Shown here: positions 16,307 through 23,982 of the stretch, piece after piece
Layout: each line of letters starts with the position of its first letter
Position numbering within the stretch: the first letter of the stretch is position 1
Source: an uncultured Bdellovibrionales bacterium
GTDB lineage: Bacteria; Bdellovibrionota; FAC87; UBA2466
Assembly: GCA_937903155.1 (NCBI GenBank)
Contig: CALCZU010000034.1
Location: forward strand, 1-38,780
Length of the DNA stretch: 38,780 nucleotides
Direction: 5' to 3'
Notes under the pieces: generated by a model
The model's input: only the letters and a program-made list of their open reading frames with translations
Database searches by the model: none
What the model was told of the DNA's origin: nothing
Made by a program: the position numbers and the translations under genes

Positions 16307-17350
16307 ATGCACTATTTCTCTGAAGATTCACTCACCAATGTACAAGCAAATGAAAAAGCGCAACAACTGGCTTTCGCCCCTATTGCATTTCAAGCGGCAA
16401 GGCTCCTTTGCAAAACGGGCATCTTAAAATTTATTCAGTCTAAAGGTCCCGAAGGCGCCACTCTCGCCGAAGTGCAGAAAAAAATGAAAGTACCTGCATA
16501 TGGAGTGAAAGTCCTTTTAGAGTCAGGATTAGGAAGCGGGTTGCTTTTGTACAAAAACCAGCGCTTTGTAACAACGAAGACGGCCTACATGCTCTTGTTT
16601 GATCCGATGACTCGCGTAAATATGGATTTCACCCACGACGTTTGTTATGCGGGAATGTTCCATCTGGATAAATCGATTAAGAAGCGCAAACCCGCAGGAC
16701 TGAAAAAACTGGGGAAATGGAAAACGATTTACGAAGGTCTTTCGAAGCTCGATCCCCAAGTCAAAAAAAGCTGGTTTGATTTTGACCATTACTACTCGGA
16801 TCTTGCCTTTCCAAAAGCCCTTCCGATTGTTTTTGAAAAACGTCCAAAAAAGATTTTAGACGTTGGCGGCAACACCGGGAAATGGGCAAAACTTTGCACG
16901 GAATATGACTCGAAGGTGAAAGTAACGATTGCAGATCTTCCGGGACAACTTTCGATGGCCCGTCCGAAAGGCAGAATCAAAGGGTACGAAATCGACGTTC
17001 TGGATTCGAAGCAAAAATTTCCAAAAGGTTACGACGTCATTTGGATGAGTCAGTTCTTAGACTGCTTTTCTCCCAAAGAAATTACTTCGATTTTAAAGCG
17101 CGCTCGAAAAGCGATGACCAAAGGCTCATCCCTTTATATCTTAGAAACTTACTGGGATAGACAAGCCAATCAAACCGCTGCTTTTTGCTTGCAGCAAACG
17201 TCGCTCTATTTCACTTGTCTCGCAAATGGAAACAGCCAGATGTACCATTCAGAAGACATGCAAAAATGCGTGGAAAAAGCGGGATTAAAAATCGCCGAAG
17301 ATCGCGCCATTGAAGGTTCGTATCACACCCTTTTTCGTTGCGTGATCTAG
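16307..17350 (+). CDS. O-methyltransferase-like SAM-dependent methyltransferase
   Basis: An N-terminal helical region (about residues 10-95) resembles the dimerisation/winged-helix domain of the plant-type O-methyltransferase family: AFQAARLLCKTGILKFI, then a TLAEVQKKMKVP helix pair. The C-terminal domain has motif I ILDVGGNTGKW and the IADLPGQ acidic strand end, then YDVIWMSQFLDCFS. This family methylates hydroxyl groups of small molecules or polyketide-like compounds. ATG 16307 (347 residues) is taken as start; a TTG 36 bases upstream would lengthen it, and neither has a good ribosome site. It stands alone between a terminator and the protease gene. Confidence 0.75.
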   Translation: MHYFSEDSLTNVQANEKAQQLAFAPIAFQAARLLCKTGILKFIQSKGPEGATLAEVQKKMKVPAYGVKVLLESGLGSGLLLYKNQRFVTTKTAYMLLFDPMTRVNMDFTHDVCYAGMFHLDKSIKKRKPAGLKKLGKWKTIYEGLSKLDPQVKKSWFDFDHYYSDLAFPKALPIVFEKRPKKILDVGGNTGKWAKLCTEYDSKVKVTIADLPGQLSMARPKGRIKGYEIDVLDSKQKFPKGYDVIWMSQFLDCFSPKEITSILKRARKAMTKGSSLYILETYWDRQANQTAAFCLQQTSLYFTCLANGNSQMYHSEDMQKCVEKAGLKIAEDRAIEGSYHTLFRCVI

Positions 17351-17529
17351 TCTTCGGAATTTTTAACACCCTCAAAATTTCGACACATTTCCTACACAAT
17401 TGAGTTTACTAGCTACGATTCCAAGAACCTTTATTCTCGCTTGTTAACGGAGACTACTTCCACCGCTCATCGTATTTTCTTGCTCTCCGATGAGTGCTTT
17501 GTAACGAAAAAAAAATCTAGGAGATGTTT

Positions 17530-18432
17530 ATGAAACTAATTAAAGCAATCGTAGTTCACTGCTTACTCTTGTTAACAGTGACTGCAAACGCAGAAGATGG
17601 ACTCAGACTCATTAACGGAAAAGATGCGGATCCAAAAGAATTCCCAGCTTCCGTTTGGGCAAACTTAGGCGGCGGGCTTTGTACGGCTACCGTTGTGGGC
17701 GAAAGAACCGCATTCATCGCCGCTCATTGTGTAAGAGGAATCACAGGATTTACTTTCTCGGTAGGACCCAACAAGTACAAAACCACTTGTCAAACCAGCA
17801 AAGATTATAAAAACAATTCCACAGCAGATTATTCTCTGTGTGTTATCGACAAACCAGTCACTGGAATTGTTTACGAAAAAATTAACATCGATGAAACGCT
17901 TGTGAAAGTGAACGATGAAGTTCTCTTGAGCGGTTACGGTTGCATCAAATCCCCCGGTAACGGCGGAAACGATGGCACTTACCGAATCGGTGAAGCGTTT
18001 GTGAAATCCATCCCAAGCGGCACAAATAACGACATCATCACAAACCGTGGAGCAGCACTTTGCTACGGCGACTCGGGTGGTCCTGCTTTTAAAGTGAACA
18101 AAGCAACCGGCGACCGATTTGTGATTGCAACCAATAGTCGCGGCGATATCAAAACCACGAGCTACTTGTCCGCAACCCACACGTCGCAAGCCAAGAAATT
18201 TATCACCGAATGGTCAAAGTCGACCGGACAAAAAATCTGCGGCGTTCACAGTGATGCCGTCGGTTGCCGAGGAGCTGTTGCCCCCAGCCCAACTCCAGCA
18301 CCTGTCCAAGACACTTTCCAAATCAATCACAAAGTTGTGAGTTTATCCGGGAAAATGGGTCCTGGTTTCGAAAAGTACACAGCTGATCTTGTGAAGATCT
18401 TGGAAGACGTTTTGAATAAAGTAGAATTCTAG
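17530..18432 (+). CDS. Secreted trypsin-like serine protease (S1 family)
   Basis: The second ATG (17530) is used because AGGAG lies six bases upstream. The 300-residue protein has a signal peptide (MKLIKAIVVHCLLLLTVTANA) and then LRLINGKDA, the likely activation site where the new N-terminus is made. The catalytic triad is visible: His66 in AAHC, Asp100 in ADYSLCV and Ser182 in GDSGGP. Several cysteines fit the disulfides of the fold. Residues about 235-300 are an extra tail, with a PSPTPAP linker and an amphipathic helix near the end, not part of the protease domain. In predatory Bdellovibrio such proteases are numerous and secreted, so a role in prey or protein digestion is plausible but inferred. 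Confidence 0.9.
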   Translation: MKLIKAIVVHCLLLLTVTANAEDGLRLINGKDADPKEFPASVWANLGGGLCTATVVGERTAFIAAHCVRGITGFTFSVGPNKYKTTCQTSKDYKNNSTADYSLCVIDKPVTGIVYEKINIDETLVKVNDEVLLSGYGCIKSPGNGGNDGTYRIGEAFVKSIPSGTNNDIITNRGAALCYGDSGGPAFKVNKATGDRFVIATNSRGDIKTTSYLSATHTSQAKKFITEWSKSTGQKICGVHSDAVGCRGAVAPSPTPAPVQDTFQINHKVVSLSGKMGPGFEKYTADLVKILEDVLNKVEF

Positions 18433-18440
18433 TCGAATGG

Positions 18441-18478
18441 AAAAGGCTCCCGACAAGATGTCGGCAGCCTTTTTATTT
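18441..18478. terminator. Bidirectional terminator between convergent genes
   Basis: A stem of AGGCT and CCGACA pairs with TGTCGG and AGCCT with one mismatch between. T-rich sequence (TTTTTATTTT) follows on the plus strand and TTTT on the minus strand. It serves the protease gene and, in part, the DUF1993 gene. Confidence 0.85.
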
Positions 18479-18482
18479 TCCT

Positions 18483-18974
18483 CTAAAAAGCTCCGATGTA
18501 ATCCATCTTACCGACGTCGACGCCGTTACTGCGCAAAATTGAATATGTTGTCATCAAATGGAAATAGAAATTGGGAATCGCCATATTCACCGCGTATTGA
18601 GCTCCCTGAAAACTTTTGTTTTCCAAAAAGGGCAGCGTTATGTTACGAGTTTCACACCCTTTAAAGTCTTCTTCTTTTACAGACTCTAAAAACGACATGC
18701 ATTTCTGAATGCGCTGTCTGATTTCTGTGATCGTTTTTTCATTGTCTTCGTGTTTTGGAGCTTCTTTGCCGGTAAGTCTCGCAGTACAAAATTTTGCAGC
18801 ATCGCAGGTCGATTGAATTTGCTCGATTAAGTTATATTGATCGGCAATTAAGCGCGCCGTTAAATATTGCTCCACCTCGACGTCTCGCGATTTTGCGTGA
18901 GCTTCGGTTTTATCCAACCATTTGGTGACATTGGACAACATTTTCATGAAAACAGGAACGGTGTGTTGATACAT
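18483..18974 (-). CDS. DUF1993 domain protein
   Basis: A start at 18974 is taken because AGAAGGAGATTT sits directly upstream. The 163-residue cytoplasmic protein starts MYQHTVPVFMKMLSNV and shows the helical DUF1993 pattern: KWLDKTEAHA, QYLTARLIADQYNL, then TARLTGKEAP, ending with a helix containing PNFYFHLMTTYSILR. The family is related to the DinB-like four-helix bundles and has no proven function. It is the last gene of a minus-strand group with DUF899 and YchJ. Confidence 0.8.
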   Translation of the reverse strand: MYQHTVPVFMKMLSNVTKWLDKTEAHAKSRDVEVEQYLTARLIADQYNLIEQIQSTCDAAKFCTARLTGKEAPKHEDNEKTITEIRQRIQKCMSFLESVKEEDFKGCETRNITLPFLENKSFQGAQYAVNMAIPNFYFHLMTTYSILRSNGVDVGKMDYIGAF

Positions 18975-19056
18975 AAATCTCCTTCTCAAAGTTGGGGCGA
19001 TTATGGATCTCAAAAAACGATGTGACTAGCCCTGCTGCGGCATTGACTTCAGTCGC

Positions 19057-19788
19057 TTAATGACAGCAGTCGGTTTTCTTAGAATTTCCGTAATCATCGT
19101 GACGTTGCACCCATTCCATCGGATGTGTCTTGAACGGTTCCTCGTCACGTCCTTTGGGAAGCATATCGAGAAGGACATAAGTCCCCATCACTTGCTCATT
19201 TCCCCGGCCGAAAGTGGAATACGTGTGATAAATTTTTCCGTCTTTATCTTTGATAAAAGTACTCATTCCAGGAAGTTCTTCTCCCATGAATTTCTCTTCG
19301 CGATAGTTGTAAAAGATCTTGTTTTGCGCCTTTTGCTCTTCGGTAAAAGAAACATTGAAATCAAAATTAAAATCGGTCTGAGAAGACGAAACCCAAGGAA
19401 ACTTCCATCCCATTCTCTTTTTGTAACTTTCTATCTCGGCGAGGCTGCCGCGAGAGATAGCGACAAAATTGACATCCCTCTGAAGCAGATGAATCAGAAT
19501 CGGATCGACGTGATCCGCCATAAACGAACAACCTTCACACCCCTGTTTCCAACCCGGTCCCAACATAAAGTGTTGGACAATGAGTTGGCTCTTTCCGTCA
19601 AAAAGGTCCGACAAAGAAACTTTTCCCTCGGGCCCTTCAAACTGATAGTTTTTTTCAACCAATCTCCAGGGCAGCTCTCGTCGTTCTTTGGCGAGCTGAT
19701 CCCTTCGATGAGTTAACTCTTTTTCGGCTCTCAAAAATTCAGCGTGAGTCTTTTCAAATTCATCGCGACTGACGATTTTGTGATTCAT
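19057..19788 (-). CDS. DUF899 thioredoxin-like protein
   Basis: The start at 19788 follows AGGAGCTCAT. The 243-residue protein has the DUF899 layout: an N-terminal helix (RAEKELTHRRDQLAKERREL), the LFDGKSQLIVQHFM strand, then a Cys84-Glu-Gly-Cys87 pair in GWKQGCEGCSFMADHVD, and a C-terminal NEQVMGTYVLLDM helix region. The family has a thioredoxin-like fold and is widely found in bacteria; its role is unclear. It ends KKTDCCH, an unusual cysteine pair and histidine. The YchJ-family gene lies 19 bases upstream on the same strand. Confidence 0.85.
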   Translation of the reverse strand: MNHKIVSRDEFEKTHAEFLRAEKELTHRRDQLAKERRELPWRLVEKNYQFEGPEGKVSLSDLFDGKSQLIVQHFMLGPGWKQGCEGCSFMADHVDPILIHLLQRDVNFVAISRGSLAEIESYKKRMGWKFPWVSSSQTDFNFDFNVSFTEEQKAQNKIFYNYREEKFMGEELPGMSTFIKDKDGKIYHTYSTFGRGNEQVMGTYVLLDMLPKGRDEEPFKTHPMEWVQRHDDYGNSKKTDCCH

Positions 19789-19807
19789 ATGAGCTCCTAT
19801 GAAAATG

Positions 19808-20332
19808 TTAAGCACAGCACTTCTTGTACTTTTTTCCGCTCCCACAACTACAGGGATCGTTCCGACCGATTTTTTCAGCCGTTCTTTTAACCGTCACAGG
19901 GGTGGCGTGGGCTTTTTCAATATCCTCATCCGCGGCGTGGGTATGGGCATCTCCATCAATAAAAAGCCATTGTCCTGCCTTGTCTTTTCGAAACTGGGCC
20001 ACTTCATGGTGTTGAAGGTCGTCTCCTTCGTGCTCATAAAATGCGCTAAATTCCACCATGCCTTCGGTGTCTGATGCTTTGCCTTTTTTAGTAGAAAGAA
20101 TCGCAAGCTTTTTCCATTTCGCCTGCTCGGCCCATTTCTTCGTTTCTTCCGCATCAAAATCTTTTCTGGACTCAGGGGCGAGAGTTTTTTCAACATACGC
20201 CATATCGGCCAGGGTAAACGCAGTATACCGAGAACGCATGAGCTGCTCAGCGGTTTCGGGAAGTGAAGTTCCCTTTAAAAAAGGTTCACAGCATTGTTGA
20301 AAACTGAGGCTAGTTCCACAGGCACAAGACAT
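19808..20332 (-). CDS. ychJ: YchJ-family SEC-C motif protein
   Basis: The 174-residue protein has an N-terminal zinc motif (CACGTSLSFQQCC) and a C-terminal SEC-C motif (CSCGSGKKYKKCC). Between them is the RSRYTAFTLADMAYV helix typical of the YchJ (UPF0225) family, with a NTF2-like fold. SEC-C motifs bind zinc and mediate protein contact, as in the SecA C-terminus. The lysine-rich tail supports this. Family function is unknown. The RlmL-like gene ends 27 bases upstream on the same strand, and DUF899 and DUF1993 genes follow. Confidence 0.85.
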   Translation of the reverse strand: MSCACGTSLSFQQCCEPFLKGTSLPETAEQLMRSRYTAFTLADMAYVEKTLAPESRKDFDAEETKKWAEQAKWKKLAILSTKKGKASDTEGMVEFSAFYEHEGDDLQHHEVAQFRKDKAGQWLFIDGDAHTHAADEDIEKAHATPVTVKRTAEKIGRNDPCSCGSGKKYKKCCA

Positions 20333-20359
20333 TATCGACTCCTTTAAATTTAATCGGCA

Positions 20360-21616
20360 CTACTTTACCACATCTGCCCATTTAACGATTCGCATTTCGT
20401 TTCCACCGTGAGTGAAATGGCGGGTCTTCACAGACTTTGCTTTGAGAGATTCTAAAAAAGCTCTCCAACTCGATTCGTCCGGGCAAATGCAACCGCCCCA
20501 AACCCTGCCCTTGTCCGTTTGGTTAAATTTGTTGAGGTAACCGCCCAAGCGAAAATAAAGATCTTCAATGGAAGAATCCTGCGCGAGACGATTGCCATAG
20601 GGGGGATTTAAAAGGATGAGGATTGAACCTGTAGATGGAAACTCAATTTTGGTTTCAAAGACGTCCCCCTCAATCACTTCAAAATTCGTTTTTTCGCTAA
20701 AACCTTTTATATTCTCATCCAAAATAGCAATCGCGCTCGAGTTAAAGTCGTTTAGGATCACTTTCGGCGGATGAAATTGATTCAAACGTTCGCGAAGTTT
20801 CTGCCTTAAAAATTTCATCGTCGCAGCAGGGGTAGCTGGAAACGCATCGCAAGCGAATTGCCTCCGGAACGACCCCGGCCCGCCTCCACTGAGAGCCAAA
20901 ATCGTTTCAAAACCCAAGGTCCCGGAGCCCGCAAAGGGCACAAACACGGTTTCGATTTTTGTATCCTTTTCTAAATCTGACAAAACCCAACGCGCACACG
21001 CAGCGGCTTGATGTTCAGGCAACGGTGCTACCGCCGTCATCTTGGATTTGTACCCCCTCTTGTAAAGAGGATCGCCGGCCAGGCTAATTAAAATTCGGAG
21101 CATCTCGCCCCGGAGTTCAATCTTAAATCGAAAATCTGCCCCTTCGGAGACATGCTTCACTTCTGCAATTCTGCAAAAGTTGTCTCGCAATTTTCCTGAA
21201 GCCGTCGTGAAACCATTCGAAGCATCTGCCGAAACATGCACGGGTACACCCCGATTGGGGAGGATTGAATCCCAGGGAACGCGAGCCAAAATTGCATCCA
21301 CTTCCGACCACTGATTGCATTTCGATTCTAAAACGAGCCACTCCACATCGTGGGCCGTCGTCAATCGCATGAGGAGCTCTAAACCCTGTCGCCAATCACA
21401 TCGGTGAACTTTTACAGTGCTTTTTAAAAGCGTAATTTTCGGTTCGAATTTATATTTTTGCAGCGGAGACTGAATGATGGACGTCACCTCATCCAGAACC
21501 AGCTCGAGCCAGCCCGGAGCGGGACGCACATAAAAAACGTGGGGTCTTGCGGTGATGGGTGCTTCGGCCATGCCACTGACTAACTCGATTGGTTCCACAC
21601 GGCAAGTAATATGCAA
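20360..21616 (-). CDS. RlmL-like RNA N2-guanine methylase
   Basis: The protein has up to 418 residues; an internal ATG (21571) could also be the start, and neither has a clear ribosome site. The C-terminal domain shows FVPFAGSGTLGFE (SAM-binding region) and the NPPYGNRL motif that marks N-methylases of the UPF0020/RlmL group, with the YGNR bases-flipping loop. The N-terminal half carries a THUMP-like RNA-binding domain by length and position, although the signature is weak. The likely role is methylation of rRNA or tRNA guanine. It is the first gene of a minus-strand group that continues with YchJ and DUF899. Confidence 0.75.
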   Translation of the reverse strand: MHITCRVEPIELVSGMAEAPITARPHVFYVRPAPGWLELVLDEVTSIIQSPLQKYKFEPKITLLKSTVKVHRCDWRQGLELLMRLTTAHDVEWLVLESKCNQWSEVDAILARVPWDSILPNRGVPVHVSADASNGFTTASGKLRDNFCRIAEVKHVSEGADFRFKIELRGEMLRILISLAGDPLYKRGYKSKMTAVAPLPEHQAAACARWVLSDLEKDTKIETVFVPFAGSGTLGFETILALSGGGPGSFRRQFACDAFPATPAATMKFLRQKLRERLNQFHPPKVILNDFNSSAIAILDENIKGFSEKTNFEVIEGDVFETKIEFPSTGSILILLNPPYGNRLAQDSSIEDLYFRLGGYLNKFNQTDKGRVWGGCICPDESSWRAFLESLKAKSVKTRHFTHGGNEMRIVKWADVVK

Positions 21617-21644
21617 CGCAGTATCTTATTGGAATTGTGAGCTT

Positions 21645-21767
21645 ACTGGCAACAAGGATGTGGTGCCAGTGGGCGTTATTTTTTGTCAATGGACGCTACC
21701 CGGTTCGTTGACTCTTCCGACTACCTCAGTCAAAAAAGTCGCACTCCCAAAATTGTTTGGGTTTTTT
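21645..21767 (+). promoter_or_regulatory. Structured leader of the 21782 gene
   Basis: Two hairpins lie in this divergent gap. ACTGGCA (21645-21651) pairs with TGCCAGT (21664-21670), with a T-run a few bases later (21679-21684). CCCAAA (21746-21751) pairs with TTTGGG (21756-21761), directly followed by TTTTTT (21762-21767) and then the ribosome site GGAGGA. The second looks like a terminator placed just before the ribosome site, as in attenuators. No known riboswitch consensus is recognised. Confidence 0.4.
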
Positions 21768-21781
21768 GGAGGAAGAAAAAT

Positions 21782-22021
21782 ATGAAAAAAATGTTTATGG
21801 GTCTTATGTTGCTCGTGGGAGTAACGGCTTCAACACCATCGGCTGCTCAATACGTCATTGTGCCAGTCAATCCTTATCCACCGCCAGTTGTGATCTATCG
21901 TCCACCTGTCTGTACTTATCAAAACGTATTCGTTGGCCAGCAATATGTTCTTGTGAACACTATCTTTGGTCCTCAGTACCAACTTCAAAACGTATATCAA
22001 TGGCAATTAGTTTGCCGATAA
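21782..22021 (+). CDS. Short secreted proline- and tyrosine-rich protein
   Basis: The 79-residue product starts at ATG 21782 behind GGAGGAAGAAAAAT. The signal peptide is MKKMFMGLMLLVGVTASTPSAA. The mature part is rich in Pro, Tyr, Val and Gln: a VNPYPPPVVIYRPPVCTY stretch, then two related repeats of VFVGQQYVLVNTIFGPQYQLQ-like sequence, with one cysteine before and one at the end. It is probably exported and beta-rich. No family is recognised. The leader carries terminator-like hairpins (see that entry) and a strong terminator follows the gene. Confidence 0.7.
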   Translation: MKKMFMGLMLLVGVTASTPSAAQYVIVPVNPYPPPVVIYRPPVCTYQNVFVGQQYVLVNTIFGPQYQLQNVYQWQLVCR

Positions 22022-22036
22022 TCTAGTTTGATTTTT

Positions 22037-22074
22037 AAAACCCGTCTTCAAATCTTTTGAAGGCGGGTTTTTTT
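22037..22074. terminator. Strong bidirectional terminator
   Basis: A long stem (AAACCCG...CTTCAAA pairing with TTTGAAG...CGGGTTT, one mismatch) is followed by T-runs on both strands. It separates the short secreted gene from the convergent TPR-like gene, and its right edge touches the latter's stop codon. Confidence 0.9.
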
Positions 22075-23131
22075 ATGGCTTGTAGAATTCTTGTGGATTG
22101 AGTCCAAACTTCGCAGTCATTTCGAAGGCGCCATCAATTTGTCCCGCTTCGACTTTACGAAGTGTTTCCCGGAATCGAGCTTCTAAGGGTTCTCGTCGAA
22201 TGGATTCGTTTAAGGATTGAATCGCTCCCGCTTTGTCGCCTTTTTGTAGCAGCCCCCAAGCCGAGTAATAGGGACCCACACCTTTTTCGGGATACTTACG
22301 TGAGTAATCAGCGGCTCGGTTTTCAATGTCACCCGCTGAAGCGCCACGAGTTCTCTGAGACATGATCTCGATTTCAAAAAGTTCGCTCGCGTCCTTAGGA
22401 TTTTGGCTCTCAGCGCGTTTGATGAGTTCATCGACTTTCTTCGCTTTTTCGGGATCGTTCGCGTTTTTCGGATCATTGGCATCCATAAAACGCGACATTA
22501 AAGCCGCTTTGGTTGCAGGATAAAAATTGGGTTCGAGAAGACTCAGTCTCTCGGCAATTTCGGCCGCCTGCGCGGGGTTTTCAATCATTTTCGTCATGAG
22601 CTTATCGGCGAGAACTTGGGGGTCGTTAATCTCTTCAAGCTTCTTATCCTTCGTCAAAAAATCGGTGAGTTGGGCACGGTACTGAAAGAAGGCTAAATAA
22701 CATTGCGGAAGCATTTGCAGGTATTGATCTTTTGTCACCTCATTATTTCCGGCGACTTTGAGACACGATTCACGGTATTTCGCATCCAAGGCTTCTAAAG
22801 CAGCGTTGGGCTTTGAACAACGTTCGCCTTTAGGAAAAAGATTTCCTTTTGGAGGAAATTCTCCCGCTTGGCTTAAGTCGACCCTCCGAATATCGTCGAA
22901 AAAAGTCTGACATTCGGGAGAAACTTCGTTTCCTTTCAGAGGCTCTAATGGCTGCCTCGGCGCCATCATCATCCGCTGCTGCGCTTGCACCACTTCGACG
23001 GGAGCTTCAGACGCTTTCGAAACGATTGGCGTTGGGGAAGGCGCGCCCACGGACGCTGCCTTCTTCGGAATAAAACTCCAAGCCAAAACCGCAATCACAA
23101 TTGCCACGAGAAAAAGAATGCCTTTATTCAT
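22073..23131 (-). CDS. Membrane-anchored TPR-like repeat protein
   Basis: The start at 23131 (ATG, AGAAG upstream) is preferred over a TTG 36 bases upstream. The 352-residue protein has one N-terminal membrane helix (ILFLVAIVIAVLAWSFIP) and a Pro/Ala-rich linker, then a helical repeat region. The C-terminal part shows TPR-like pairs: NFYPATKAALMSRFMDA, then GPYYSAWGLLQKGDKAGAIQSL with SLNESIRREPLEARF. TPR proteins scaffold protein complexes; the partner is unknown. A DUF1579 gene lies 62 bases upstream on the same strand. Confidence 0.7.
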   Translation of the reverse strand: MNKGILFLVAIVIAVLAWSFIPKKAASVGAPSPTPIVSKASEAPVEVVQAQQRMMMAPRQPLEPLKGNEVSPECQTFFDDIRRVDLSQAGEFPPKGNLFPKGERCSKPNAALEALDAKYRESCLKVAGNNEVTKDQYLQMLPQCYLAFFQYRAQLTDFLTKDKKLEEINDPQVLADKLMTKMIENPAQAAEIAERLSLLEPNFYPATKAALMSRFMDANDPKNANDPEKAKKVDELIKRAESQNPKDASELFEIEIMSQRTRGASAGDIENRAADYSRKYPEKGVGPYYSAWGLLQKGDKAGAIQSLNESIRREPLEARFRETLRKVEAGQIDGAFEMTAKFGLNPQEFYKP

Positions 23132-23193
23132 AAAAAAGCTTCTAACTGGAGACTCAAACTTTGCCAACTAGCGGTGCTAAACGCCGCTATTCA

Positions 23194-23772
23194 CTAGTTT
23201 TTCTTGTAGGTAATTTCCATCATCTTGTATTCAGCGCCGTCTTTGCCGTTCGAGTACAAAGAATAGACGTAGTTTTTCTTATCCACAAAACGCCATTCGC
23301 CACGGAACACGCGGTTTTTCTCGCCCGTCATAGGGCACGAACCCGTTCCTTTTTCGTTCAACGTTTTAGAAGCACCGTCGAAACTTCCTGAAGATGTCAT
23401 CAAAGAGGTATTCATATTGTCGATCCACATTGATTGGTATTCAGATTTGATATTGTCATAACCCAGAAGTCCCATTCCAGTGAACGGTTTACCCATTGCC
23501 GTTCCTTTGGCTTCACTTTGCAAAAATCTTCCGTCCATAATGAGTTTGTTGACTTGAGTACCCGAGGCTTCTTCGGGCTTTGAATTTTTATCCATCCAAA
23601 ATTTTGAACTTGTTTTCCAACGTCCGACCAGGTCTTTTAAGATGGCGTGGTTTTCGCTCACAGCAGTGAGGGTAATCATTTTCGCCATGTCCTCGCCTGC
23701 ATCGCTTTTGTGTTCATTGGCAAACGCGCCGGTCGTAAGTGCTAGGATTAAACTTCCGATTAAGAATTTCAT
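23194..23772 (-). CDS. Secreted DUF1579 protein
   Basis: The 192-residue protein has a signal peptide (MKFLIGSLILALTTGAFA). The DUF1579 pattern is visible: LVGRWKTSSKFWMDK, the GTQVNKLIMDGRFLQSE stretch with conserved aromatic strands, then GMGLLGYDNIKSEYQSMWID. The family is a lipocalin-like or heme-free beta-barrel of unknown function, often periplasmic. Ribosome site AGGAGAACATC precedes the start. The HAD-fusion gene starts 210 bases away on the other strand. Confidence 0.8.
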   Translation of the reverse strand: MKFLIGSLILALTTGAFANEHKSDAGEDMAKMITLTAVSENHAILKDLVGRWKTSSKFWMDKNSKPEEASGTQVNKLIMDGRFLQSEAKGTAMGKPFTGMGLLGYDNIKSEYQSMWIDNMNTSLMTSSGSFDGASKTLNEKGTGSCPMTGEKNRVFRGEWRFVDKKNYVYSLYSNGKDGAEYKMMEITYKKN

Positions 23773-23982
23773 GATGTTCTCCTTTGATGAAATAAAAAAA
23801 CAATTCTACTTTGAATCTTGGATGACCTCAAATTCCGACTCCATAAAAATGCGCTTTCAACTCGATGCATTATCTATTTTTGGAATGCTGCGGCCCACAT
23901 AGATAAATTTCAGAAAATCGAGGAAAATAGATCCATCCTCTATTCAGGGGATTTCACTCACAAAAAACGTTTAGGAAACCGC

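Noticed and set aside
19060..19716. Long open frame on the plus strand inside the DUF899 gene
   Set aside because: It is fully antisense to a gene with clear family motifs and ribosome site, and its own product shows no family features.
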